A DNA stretch of 64,000 nucleotides. Source: Achromobacter xylosoxidans. GTDB lineage: Bacteria > Pseudomonadota > Gammaproteobacteria > Burkholderiales > Burkholderiaceae_B. Made by a program: the position numbers and the translations under genes. The notes under the pieces were generated by a model. That model worked only from the letters and a program-made list of their open reading frames with translations, was not told the origin of the DNA and searched no databases. Below are positions 9,018-18,710 of this stretch, in pieces. Position 1 is the stretch's first letter. Every line of letters starts with the position of its first letter. The stretch covers positions 992,001 to 1,056,000 of the forward strand of contig NZ_LN831029.1 of NCBI RefSeq assembly GCF_001457475.1, read 5' to 3'.

Positions 9018-9440
9018 TCAGGCCGCCTGGGCGGAAAAACTGGGTTCGTCATTGGCCATGCGGGCGATGAGCCATTCGCCGTCGCGGCGCGCCAGTTCGA
9101 CGCGCAGGGTGCGGATGGTGTCCACGCCCGCCAGCGGCGCCGGGCCGGACAGCGGGCTGCCGCTGTCATGCCGCACCACCAGCATGTAGCCGCGCAGCGC
9201 GCAGTGGTCCGCGCTCCAGGCGTGCGCCGCCAGGTTGCAGATCAGGTGATGGATGCGCTGGGTCGCGGAGCGGCGCGCCAGCGCCGCCAGCACGGCGTCG
9301 CGGCCCGCCAGCGTCTGGCCCTGGCGCAGCCAGACGCCGTCGGGAGCGAGGCGCCGCACCAGGTCGTCGTAGCGGCTTTCATCCAGGTCGCGAAAGCACG
9401 CCATGACCTGGTTGTGGCAGAGGGACAGGGTGTCGCTCAT
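9018..9440 (-). CDS. NTF2-like (SnoaL-type) protein
   Basis: A 140-residue single-domain protein of NTF2/SnoaL-like fold. The pattern is a helix with FRDLDESRYDDLVRRLAPDG, then LAGRDAVLAAL, then strands with IHHLICNLAAHAW and LRVELARRDGEWLIARM. It resembles both the small subunits of ring-hydroxylating oxygenases and stand-alone SnoaL_4 isomerase/hydrolase proteins; no oxygenase alpha subunit is in this operon, so the second is likelier. Its start overlaps the stop of the FMN dehydrogenase gene by four bases (ATGA), indicating translational coupling. Confidence 0.75.
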   Translation of the reverse strand: MSDTLSLCHNQVMACFRDLDESRYDDLVRRLAPDGVWLRQGQTLAGRDAVLAALARRSATQRIHHLICNLAAHAWSADHCALRGYMLVVRHDSGSPLSGPAPLAGVDTIRTLRVELARRDGEWLIARMANDEPSFSAQAA

Positions 9441-10594
9441 GGGGATGTCATCCTCAGCATGGTTTCATCGATGGCGGCCAGCGTGTCCGCGCCGCACAGT
9501 TGCATGGTGCGCGCCAGCTCGTCGCGCAATATCTCCAGCGCCTTGCAGGCGCCGGGGTGACCGCCCGCCAGCACGCCGTAGAGCGTGGCGCGGCCGGTCA
9601 ACACACCGGCCGCGCCCAGCGCCAGCGCCTTGAAGATGTCGCTGCCGCGCCGCACGCCGCCGTCCAGCAGCACCGGCACCCGGCCGCGCGCGGCGGCGAT
9701 CACTTCCGGCAAGGCGGCCAGCGTCGCGATGCCGGTGTCGAGCTGCCGCCCGCCGTGGTTGGAGACGACCAGCGCGTCGGCGCCGATAGCGACGATGGCG
9801 TCCACGTCCAGGGCATTGACCACGCCCTTGACGATGAGCTTGCCCTGCCAGCCTTCGCGCAGCCGCGCCAGGTCGTCGAGCTTGAACGCCGGATCGTAGT
9901 TGCGGCCGGCGACGGATTTCATGGCCTTGCGGTCCGTTGCGACCCGCGCCAGCCCCGCCAGGCTGGGCATGGCCGGCGGCCGCCGCAGCAGCATGTCCAG
10001 CGACCAGGCGGGCTTGCGCGCGAACTGGAAGAAGTTGCGCGGGTTGATCTTCATGGGAAACGCCAGGCCGTGCGCCAGGTCGCGTTCGCGCTTGCCGCCT
10101 ACCGGCAGATCCACCGTGATCATCAGCGCCTCGTAGCCGGCGGCCCCGGCACGCCGGATCAGGTCGGCGAGCCGGCCCTTGTCCTGCAGGATGTAGGCCT
10201 GGAACCAGAGCCGTCCGGGCGCCCGGTCGGCGATCTCCTCGATCGACGCGGTGGCGGACGTGGACAGGGTGTAGGGAATGCCGGCCTGGGCGGCGGCGCG
10301 CGCCAGCGCCACGTCGCCGCCGCGCCAGCCGAAGCCCACCGCGCCGGTGGGCGCGATGGCGCAGGGCAGGGCGGCGGGGGCGCCGACAAGCATCGCCGTG
10401 GCATCCACCCGCGAGACATCGCGCAGCACCCGCGGCGCCAGTCGCAGGCGCTGGAACGCGCCGGCGTTCTCGCGCAGCGTGATCTCGTCCTCGGCGCCGC
10501 CGTCGAAGAAGTCGAACACCGGCCGCGGCAGGCGCGCCCGGGCCGCGAGCCGCAGGCGCTCGATGGAATAGCAATCGTCCAGCCGGGCGGTCAT
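9437..10594 (-). CDS. FMN-dependent alpha-hydroxyacid dehydrogenase
   Basis: A 385-residue TIM-barrel flavoenzyme of the L-lactate dehydrogenase / mandelate dehydrogenase / glycolate oxidase family. Visible are FDFFDGGAEDEITLRENAGAF at the N-terminus, the FMN-phosphate region, LIVKGVVNALD carrying the flavin Lys, the catalytic SNHGGRQLD, and LLDGGVRRGSDIFKALALGA. The ATG at 10594 has GGAG nine bases upstream; an extension to 10633 would overlap the Bug gene and is less likely. Within the operon it probably oxidises a 2-hydroxyacid intermediate to a 2-oxoacid. The substrate cannot be read from sequence. Confidence 0.9.
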   Translation of the reverse strand: MTARLDDCYSIERLRLAARARLPRPVFDFFDGGAEDEITLRENAGAFQRLRLAPRVLRDVSRVDATAMLVGAPAALPCAIAPTGAVGFGWRGGDVALARAAAQAGIPYTLSTSATASIEEIADRAPGRLWFQAYILQDKGRLADLIRRAGAAGYEALMITVDLPVGGKRERDLAHGLAFPMKINPRNFFQFARKPAWSLDMLLRRPPAMPSLAGLARVATDRKAMKSVAGRNYDPAFKLDDLARLREGWQGKLIVKGVVNALDVDAIVAIGADALVVSNHGGRQLDTGIATLAALPEVIAAARGRVPVLLDGGVRRGSDIFKALALGAAGVLTGRATLYGVLAGGHPGACKALEILRDELARTMQLCGADTLAAIDETMLRMTSP

Positions 10595-10616
10595 TGCATG
10601 CTGCTCCGATGGACCA

Positions 10617-11597
10617 TCATTCGCCTTTGACATTGCCTTTCTTGATCACGTCGGCCCAGCGCTTGCGGTCCTGCACCAGGAATTGGCTGAACTGTTGCGG
10701 CGTGCCGCCGTCGGCCAGGGCGCCGAGCGAGGCGAGCTGTTGCCGCACCGCCGGATCGGCCAGGGCCTCGTTGGCGGCCCGGTTCAGCTTGTCGACGATG
10801 GCCTTGGGCGTGGCGGGCGGCGCCAGCATGCCCACCCAGGTGGCGGCTTCGTCGAAGCCGGGATAGCCCAGGCTTTCGAGCGTCGGCACGCCGGGGAAGT
10901 CGGGCTGCGGCTCGCGCGTGCCGATGGCCAGCACGCGCAATTGCTTCTGCGCCACGTAGTTGGCGATGCCGACGCTGGGATAGAACATGAACGAAATGCG
11001 GCCCGCCAGCATTTCCTGGAGGGCCGGCCCGTTGCCCTTGAAGGGCACGTGCATCATGCGCGCGCCGGTCATGTTGGCCAGCATCTCGGCCGTCAGGTGC
11101 GCCGACCCGCCGATGCCCGACGAGCCGAAGGTGAGCTTGTCCGGACTGGCCTTGGCCGCGGCCACCAGCTCCTGCATGGTCTTGTAGGGCGAGCCATAGC
11201 TGGTCACCACCACCATGGGCAGCTTGGCGAAGTTGCCGACGGGCGTGAAATCCTTGACCGCGTCATAGTTGTAGCGCTCGGGGTACAGCAACGGATTCAC
11301 GTTCAGCGTGAGCGAGGTCACCAGCACCTTGTAGCCGTCGGGTTCGGCGCGCATCACGTCGTTGGCGGCGATGGACGCGCTGGCCCCCGGCTTGTTCTCC
11401 ACCACGATCGAGGTATTCAGGCTCTCGGACATGCGCTTGGCGAGAATGCGCGCGATCACGTCGGTCGGCCCGCCGGCAGCGTAGCCGACTTCCATGCGGA
11501 TCGGCCGCGACGGGTAGTCGTCGGCCAGGGCGGGCGCGGCAACGCCCGCGCCGATCAGCGCGGCGCACAGCAGCGTGGTCCATTTTTTTGTGTTCAT
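10617..11597 (-). CDS. Bug/TctC-family periplasmic solute-binding receptor
   Basis: A 326-residue secreted receptor. The signal peptide ends near APALA-DDYPSRPI; then come the family signature GYAAGGPTDVIARILAKRM, the VVENKPGASASIA loop, GSSGIGGSAHL and PFKGNGPALQEML. It is distinct from the receptor at 4424-5410. Without TctAB membrane genes it is another orphan receptor, placed between a TauD-like dioxygenase gene and an alpha-hydroxyacid dehydrogenase gene, so it likely binds the substrate of this catabolic operon. Confidence 0.93.
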   Translation of the reverse strand: MNTKKWTTLLCAALIGAGVAAPALADDYPSRPIRMEVGYAAGGPTDVIARILAKRMSESLNTSIVVENKPGASASIAANDVMRAEPDGYKVLVTSLTLNVNPLLYPERYNYDAVKDFTPVGNFAKLPMVVVTSYGSPYKTMQELVAAAKASPDKLTFGSSGIGGSAHLTAEMLANMTGARMMHVPFKGNGPALQEMLAGRISFMFYPSVGIANYVAQKQLRVLAIGTREPQPDFPGVPTLESLGYPGFDEAATWVGMLAPPATPKAIVDKLNRAANEALADPAVRQQLASLGALADGGTPQQFSQFLVQDRKRWADVIKKGNVKGE

Positions 11598-11620
11598 GAT
11601 GTCTCCTCCTTGTGTTGGTA

Positions 11621-12496
11621 TCAGTATTGGTCGGGGAAGTACCGGTCCGCCATGACCTGGCAGCGCTTGATCAGGCGCGGCTCGTCCGGCCGGTAGTCGG
11701 CCACGGCGTTATGGATGGTCCCCATGTTGTCCCACATCAGCACATCGCCTTCCTGCCACTGGTGGCGATAGCGGTACTTCTCCTGCAGCTGGTGCCTGAA
11801 CAGGAAGTCCAGCACCTCGGCGCTGCGCGCCTCGGGCAATTCGTTGATCCTGACGGAATAGCCGGGGTTGGCGTACAGCACCTTGCGGCCCGTGATCGGA
11901 TGCGTCAGGAAAACGGGGTGCGACACCGGTGGCTTGCGGCGCTTCTGCTCCTCGGTCAACGGGGGCCGGGTGCTGCCTTTTTCCCGCCGCATCATTTCCC
12001 AGAACTTGTTGAAGTCGTGGGTGATGGTCATGCCGTCCAGCTCGTCCTTCAATGCCTGCGGCAGGTCGTCATAGGCGGCGTGCATGTTGCAGAACTCGGT
12101 GTTGCCCAGCGACTTGCCGTCGCGCATCGGGATGTGGATGCCGTACAGCACGTTGCTGAAGGCGATGGTTCGGCTGTAGGACATGTCGGTGTGCCAGTCC
12201 TGGCCGGCGTCGCTCAGGCCCACCGGCTTGCCGTTCTCCACCATGTTCGACAGGATCATCACTTCCGGCAGGCCGGGCTCGAAGTACATGTTGGCGACGT
12301 TCACTTCCAGCGTGCCGAAGCGCTCGGCGAACGCCTTCAGGTGCCGCGCCTCCAGCGCCTGTTTCGGGAAGCTGACCACGCCATGCTGGCCCAGCGCCGC
12401 CTCGATGGCGCGATAGTCGGCGTCGGCCAGGGGGCGGGCCAGGTCGATATCCAGGATGCGGGCGCCCAACGGGCCTTCGCCAGCAACGATTTTCAT
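11621..12496 (-). CDS. TauD/TfdA-family Fe(II)/2-oxoglutarate dioxygenase
   Basis: A 291-residue member of the TauD/TfdA family. The iron-binding WHTDMSY (HxD) and a distal His in MGTIHNAVADY are visible, with a C-terminal RCQVMADRYF region that would hold the 2-oxoglutarate-binding Arg. Such enzymes hydroxylate sulfonates, aryloxyalkanoates or similar carboxylates, often releasing a leaving group. It is 23 bases before the Bug receptor gene and 57 after the Fe-type dehydrogenase gene. In this context a TfdA-like ether- or side-chain-cleaving role is plausible but unproven. Confidence 0.9.
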   Translation of the reverse strand: MKIVAGEGPLGARILDIDLARPLADADYRAIEAALGQHGVVSFPKQALEARHLKAFAERFGTLEVNVANMYFEPGLPEVMILSNMVENGKPVGLSDAGQDWHTDMSYSRTIAFSNVLYGIHIPMRDGKSLGNTEFCNMHAAYDDLPQALKDELDGMTITHDFNKFWEMMRREKGSTRPPLTEEQKRRKPPVSHPVFLTHPITGRKVLYANPGYSVRINELPEARSAEVLDFLFRHQLQEKYRYRHQWQEGDVLMWDNMGTIHNAVADYRPDEPRLIKRCQVMADRYFPDQY

Positions 12497-12553
12497 GATC
12501 TCTCCGTTTTCGGGATGGGCAAGGCCAGGGACGGCCTTGCGGGGATGCCAGGG

Positions 12554-13738
12554 CTAGAAAGCGGCCCGCAGAATTCCTGAGGCCTCGGCTTCGGATACCG
12601 GCCGGGGATTGAGCGCCAGCCCTCGTTCGGTCAGGACGTCGCGGGCCATGGCGCCGAGCGCCTCGCGTGCCACGCCAAGTTCCGACAGCCGCGCGGGCAT
12701 GGCGTGGCGCCGCTGGATGTCCCGCACCCAGGCCGACAGCGTGACGTGCGGCCGGCGCGCCCGCTGGTTGATTGCGTCGAGCGCCGGCCGCAGCGCGTCG
12801 GCCGCTGCCGCTTCGTTGAACGCCAGCGCATGCGGCAGGATCACGCTGTTGACCGCGCCGTGCGACAACCGCTGGCGCGACGCCACGACATGGCAGATGG
12901 CGTGATGCAGGCAGCTGCGCGCCATCGACAGGGCCAGCCCGGCCAGATGCGCCGCTTGCAGGATCGCGCCGCGCGCGTCGCCAGCGGCGAGGCTGTCGCC
13001 GTCGAGGGCGCTGTCGAACAGCCGGATCGCCTGCACGGCGATGCAATCGGACACGGGCGATCGTCCCCGCGAATACAGGGCCTCCAGTGCGTGGGCGATG
13101 CCGTTCATGGCACTGTCGCGCAGCAGCGCGACGGGTTGGCCCGCGCTCAGGCGCGGATCGATCAGCAGGGTCGCCGCGGCCACCCCGCGGTTCCAGAACA
13201 TCAGCTTGTGGCCGTCTTGCCGGCGCACGCCGAACGACGACGTGGTTTCCGCGCCCGAGGCGGTCGTGGGGATGCCGATGATCGGCAGCTGCGGCCGGAC
13301 ACGGCGCGGAATGCGCGCCGTGGCGGGCGGTTCGAAGGTGGTGACGTGGTCGGCCAGCCGGCCGCCTTCGGCCAGGAGCAGCGCCAGGGCCTTGGCGCTG
13401 TCGGCCACGCTGCCGCCGCCGATGGCGATCAGGCTGTCCGCGCCGAATGTCCGCACTTTTTCGGCCATTGTTTCCACAAAATCGACACTGGAGTGCCGCG
13501 GGACCGCCGGAAGCCGCAGGTGATCGAGTCCGCTCCAACAGGCGGACAGGGTCTCGAAAGCGGCGGATCGCGCCATCGCGTCCTGTGCCAGAATCGCCGG
13601 CCGGAAACAGCCTAGCGCGTCCAGTTCCTTTAATATCAAGGCCGATACGCCATCACCGAAACACACATGGGTGCCGAACAGGTGGTAGTCGAAAGCGGCG
13701 GCGCTGGCGGCGGCAGCGGGGGGACGTTCTTGGCTCAT
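12554..13738 (-). CDS. Iron-type alcohol dehydrogenase / maleylacetate reductase family protein
   Basis: A 394-residue group III (Fe-dependent) dehydrogenase. The nucleotide loop IAIGGGSVADSAKALALLL, the GIPTTASGAETTSSFGV region and the metal-site pattern MNGIAHALEAL, LHHAICHVVA and SHGAVNSVILPHALAFN are present. The ATG at 13738 opens MSQERP and matches family length. Members reduce maleylacetate or oxidise alcohols and hydroxyacids with NAD(P). It is the first gene of the operon and divergent from a LysR gene, a common layout for maleylacetate reductase in ring-cleavage pathways, though no ring-cleavage dioxygenase is present here. Confidence 0.85.
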   Translation of the reverse strand: MSQERPPAAAASAAAFDYHLFGTHVCFGDGVSALILKELDALGCFRPAILAQDAMARSAAFETLSACWSGLDHLRLPAVPRHSSVDFVETMAEKVRTFGADSLIAIGGGSVADSAKALALLLAEGGRLADHVTTFEPPATARIPRRVRPQLPIIGIPTTASGAETTSSFGVRRQDGHKLMFWNRGVAAATLLIDPRLSAGQPVALLRDSAMNGIAHALEALYSRGRSPVSDCIAVQAIRLFDSALDGDSLAAGDARGAILQAAHLAGLALSMARSCLHHAICHVVASRQRLSHGAVNSVILPHALAFNEAAAADALRPALDAINQRARRPHVTLSAWVRDIQRRHAMPARLSELGVAREALGAMARDVLTERGLALNPRPVSEAEASGILRAAF

Positions 13739-13824
13739 GCGGCCAGTATAGAGAGACCGATCGCCCTGAAAAATCACCAAACAAGGAAATCGTTTTTTCC
13801 TTTTTGGAAACACACGAGTTGGAA

Positions 13825-14730
13825 ATGAACGTCATCGATTGCCTGGAAGTCTTCGTCGAAGTCGGCAAGAGCCTGAGTTTCTCCAAGGCGGCGGAAAGCC
13901 TGGCGTCGAGCCGCTCGGCGGTCACCAAGAAGATCGCCTGGCTCGAAGCGCACTTCGAAGTGCAACTGCTCAACCGCAATACCAAGCACGTCAGCCTGAC
14001 CGAGAGCGGCCGCCTGCTGCTGGAAAACGCCGATACACTGGCGCTGAGCCTGATGAACCTGAAGGAGCTGGTGCAGGGGCCGGTGCTGACCGCCAGCGGC
14101 CGCATCCGCATCGGCACGCCGCCGTCGTTCGGCACCGTGCACATGGTGCCGGCGATCCAGGACTTCCTGGCGCGCTATCCCGCGATCAAGGTGTCGCTGC
14201 TGATCGATGACGGCCGTGGCGACCTGATCGCCGAAAATCTGGACCTGTCCGTGCGCATCGCGCCGCGGCTGAAGGATTCCAACCAGATCGCCTACAAGAT
14301 CACGCTGGTGCCGCAAGTGGTGGTGGCGACGCGCGACTATCTGGCCCGCCACGGTCGGCCCGGGAAGCCGCAGGACCTGGAACGGCACAACTGCCTGGTG
14401 CACAACCTGAAGGCGCCCACCGGGCAATGGAGCTTCACCGACGCCCAGTCGAACACCCACGTGGTGCGGGTGGCGGGCTCGTTCAATTCGAACCTCGGGG
14501 AAGCGCTGATGAACATGACCAAGCGCGGCGGCGGGGTGTCGATGCACCCGCGCTACATGGTCGAACAGGACATTGCCGATGGCGCGCTGGAAGTGCTGCT
14601 GCCGGGCTACGAGCCGCAGGGGCTGGACATCCACGCGGTCGTGCAGACCCGCCGCAACCAGCCCGACAAGGTCAGGCTGGTCGTGGAACACCTGCGCAAC
14701 TGGTTCAAGGACGCCGACTGGAAGCGCTGA
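13825..14730 (+). CDS. LysR-family transcriptional regulator
   Basis: A 301-residue LysR protein: HTH MNVIDCLEVFVEVGKSLSF ... SSRSAVTKKIAWLE, then an effector domain from GRIRIGTPPSFGTVHMVPAI. The strong Lys in SAVTKKIAWLE and the NTKHVSLTESG turn place it in the AaeR/DhcR-like half of the family. The ATG at 13825 is preceded only by a weak GTTGGA. It is divergent from the six-gene catabolic operon with an 86-base shared upstream region that would hold both promoters. Confidence 0.9.
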   Translation: MNVIDCLEVFVEVGKSLSFSKAAESLASSRSAVTKKIAWLEAHFEVQLLNRNTKHVSLTESGRLLLENADTLALSLMNLKELVQGPVLTASGRIRIGTPPSFGTVHMVPAIQDFLARYPAIKVSLLIDDGRGDLIAENLDLSVRIAPRLKDSNQIAYKITLVPQVVVATRDYLARHGRPGKPQDLERHNCLVHNLKAPTGQWSFTDAQSNTHVVRVAGSFNSNLGEALMNMTKRGGGVSMHPRYMVEQDIADGALEVLLPGYEPQGLDIHAVVQTRRNQPDKVRLVVEHLRNWFKDADWKR

Positions 14731-14758
14731 GCGCGCGCCAGCGGACGCCGGTGCTGTC

Positions 14759-15613
14759 CTAGCGGAACACCACGGTCTTGTTGCGGTTCAGCAGGATGCG
14801 GTGCTCGACGTGGCTGCGCACGGCGCGCGACAGCACCAGCGACTCGATGTCGCTGCCGACCTGGGTCAGGTCCTGCGCCGTCATGGTGTGGTCGACGCGC
14901 TCGATATCCTGGTCGATGATCGGGCCTTCGTCCAGGTCCGAGGTGACGAAGTGGGCGGTGGCGCCGATGATCTTCACGCCGCGCGCATGCGCCTGGTGGT
15001 ACGGGCGGGCGCCCTTGAAGCTGGGCAGGAAGCTGTGGTGGATGTTGATGGCGCGGCCGTTCAGCGCGCGGCACATGTCGGCCGACAGGATCTGCATGTA
15101 GCGCGCCAGCACCACCAGGTCGATCTCGTAGCGGTCCACCAGCGCCAGCACCTGGCGTTCCTGTTCGGCCTTGGTGTCGGGCGTGACGGGCAGGTGGTGG
15201 AACGGGATGCCATAGGACGCGGCCAGGCTGGCGTAGTCGTTGTGGTTCGAGACGATGGCGGCCACTTCGGCATGCAGCTGGCCGCTGTGCACGCGGAACA
15301 GCAGGTCGTTCAGGCAATGGCCCTGCTTGCTGACCATGATCAGCAGGCGTTCCTTGCGGCGGGCGTCATGCAGCTGCAACTCCATGCCGTACTCGGCCGC
15401 CATCTCGTCCAGGCGGGCGCGCAGCGCGTCCGGAGCCGCGCCGGCCGGCAGGTCGAAGTGCACCCGCAGGAAGAAGCGGCCGGTCTCCTCGTCGCCAAAT
15501 TGCTGCGAATCGAGGATGTTGCAACCCGATTCGAACAACAGGCCGCTGACGCGGAAGACGATGCCGGTGCGGTCGGGGCAGGACAGGGTCAGGATGTAGT
15601 CGTTGTGCTGCAT
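14759..15613 (-). CDS. purU: Formyltetrahydrofolate deformylase
   Basis: PurU hydrolyses 10-formyl-tetrahydrofolate to formate and tetrahydrofolate, balancing one-carbon pools. The 284-residue protein has an N-terminal ACT domain (LTLSCPDRTGIVFRVSGLL) and a C-terminal formyltransferase-fold domain with IVSNHNDYASLA, INIHHSFLPSFKGARPYHQA and ATAHFVTSDLDEGPIIDQD, which hold the catalytic Asn, His and Asp. It is last of a minus-strand run, three bases after the FAD oxidase gene, and convergent with the LysR gene. Confidence 0.96.
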   Translation of the reverse strand: MQHNDYILTLSCPDRTGIVFRVSGLLFESGCNILDSQQFGDEETGRFFLRVHFDLPAGAAPDALRARLDEMAAEYGMELQLHDARRKERLLIMVSKQGHCLNDLLFRVHSGQLHAEVAAIVSNHNDYASLAASYGIPFHHLPVTPDTKAEQERQVLALVDRYEIDLVVLARYMQILSADMCRALNGRAINIHHSFLPSFKGARPYHQAHARGVKIIGATAHFVTSDLDEGPIIDQDIERVDHTMTAQDLTQVGSDIESLVLSRAVRSHVEHRILLNRNKTVVFR

Positions 15614-15616
15614 TGT

Positions 15617-17271
<1,655 letters not shown>

Positions 17272-17318
17272 GCAATTGATAGATGGGGCGGGCGCCGCGG
17301 GAGCGGCGCCCGGCGGCG

Positions 17319-17948
17319 TCAGGGCGACAGGCGTTCGATCTTCCAGCCCTGGCCGTCGGCGACGTAGCGCAGGCGGTCGTGCAGGCGCGAGGGCCGGCCT
17401 TGCCAGAATTCCATCGCGGTGGGCTTGAGGCGGTAGCCGCCCCAGTGCGGCGGGCGCGGCGGCTGGTCGCCGTAGCGGGCGCGGAACTCCTGCTCGCGGG
17501 CTTCGAGTTCGGCGCGGGTGATGGGCTGGCTCTGGCGCGAGGCCCAGGCGCCGATGCGCGAACCGGCCGGGCGGCTGTGGTAGTAGGCGTCCGACTCTTC
17601 GGCCGGCACTTTTTCCACCACGCCCTCGATGCGCACCTGGCGCTCGAGCGGCTGCCAGAAGAACAGCAGGCAGGCGCGCGGCTCGGCCAGCAGGTCGGTG
17701 CCCTTGCGCGACTCGTAATTGGTGAAGAACGTGAAACCCTGCTCGTCGAAGCCCTTGATCAGGACGATGCGGGCACTGGGCTGGCCGTTGGCGTCGACCG
17801 TGGCCAGGGTCATGGCGTTGGGCTCGGGCACCTTGGCGGCCAGGGCCTCGTCGAACCAGCGGGTGAACTGCTCGAACGGGGACGCGGCGGCGTCGCTTTC
17901 CAGCAGCACGTTCTTTTCGTAGCTTTGACGCAGATCGGAGACAGACAT
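17319..17948 (-). CDS. pdxH: Pyridoxamine/pyridoxine 5'-phosphate oxidase
   Basis: PdxH makes pyridoxal 5'-phosphate from pyridoxine or pyridoxamine phosphate with FMN and oxygen in the cytosol. The 209-residue protein has the standard length and motifs: [52 protein letters not shown], and the C-terminal [19 protein letters not shown] followed by RLHDRL, which closes the active site. Confidence 0.96.
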   Translation of the reverse strand: MSVSDLRQSYEKNVLLESDAAASPFEQFTRWFDEALAAKVPEPNAMTLATVDANGQPSARIVLIKGFDEQGFTFFTNYESRKGTDLLAEPRACLLFFWQPLERQVRIEGVVEKVPAEESDAYYHSRPAGSRIGAWASRQSQPITRAELEAREQEFRARYGDQPPRPPHWGGYRLKPTAMEFWQGRPSRLHDRLRYVADGQGWKIERLSP

Positions 17949-18054
17949 GGGACGTTTGATTCAGCGTTGATAACAAGCAGTTTATACCGCCGAAGAAACG
18001 CTCCCCTCATTGACCCCGCGCAGGGCCCGGGCAAGTTTTTGCGCCGGGGGCGCC

Positions 18055-18702
18055 TCAGGCGCCTTCGGGCAGCGCGTGGCTGTCCTGTTCCAGGCGCCGG
18101 GCGATGGCGTCCAGGCGGGCATCGTGGATGCCGGCGGCGCGCAGGGCCTGGGCGGTCTGCACCACGTAGTCGGTGCAGGGGCCATAGCGGCCGGCGGCGC
18201 GGCGCACGATGGCCAGCAGCTCGGCCTCGGGCAGGGCGCGGATGTAGGCCGGGTTGTCCCGGTTCATGATGAAGACCAGGGCGCGGACCGGGCCGGCCTC
18301 GGTGCTGCAATTGATCCAGCGGGGCAGGTAGGCGCCGGTGGACATCTCGCGGTCCCACAGGGCGGGGAAATAGGTCGGCACCTGGTTGCCGGCCAGGCGG
18401 TAGACCACGCCGCGGCAGGAGCCGCCACGGTCCAGCCCGAACACCAGGCCGGGGCATTCCGGCGTGCCGCGGTTGACCCGCGACCACAGGCACAGCGCGC
18501 GGTGATGGCCGCGCAGGGTGGCCAGGCGGCGTTCCTCGAAGTCGAAGTCGGGACGCCAGATCAGTGATCCGTACCCATATACCCAGACGTCTTCCCCGTC
18601 CCGCCAATGCTGCAAGGCCGCCTGCAGCGATGCCTGCCGCTCTTCGGGGGTCCACAGGCGAAAAGGCAGGCTGGCGCCGGCCACGGGAGGAGAAGACTGC
18701 AT
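18055..18702 (-). CDS. chaC: Glutathione-specific gamma-glutamylcyclotransferase
   Basis: ChaC-type cyclotransferase, cleaving glutathione to 5-oxoproline and Cys-Gly. The YGYGSLIWRPDFDFEE motif near residue 40 is the substrate-binding loop, followed by LRGHHRALCLWS, RGTPECPGLVFGLDRGG and RGVVYRL typical of ChaC. About 215 residues, as expected. A GTG six bases further upstream is an alternative start. It begins eight bases after the MFS gene stop, so the two are probably co-transcribed. Confidence 0.92.
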   Translation of the reverse strand: MQSSPPVAGASLPFRLWTPEERQASLQAALQHWRDGEDVWVYGYGSLIWRPDFDFEERRLATLRGHHRALCLWSRVNRGTPECPGLVFGLDRGGSCRGVVYRLAGNQVPTYFPALWDREMSTGAYLPRWINCSTEAGPVRALVFIMNRDNPAYIRALPEAELLAIVRRAAGRYGPCTDYVVQTAQALRAAGIHDARLDAIARRLEQDSHALPEGA

Positions 18703-18710
18703 GTTCACGA

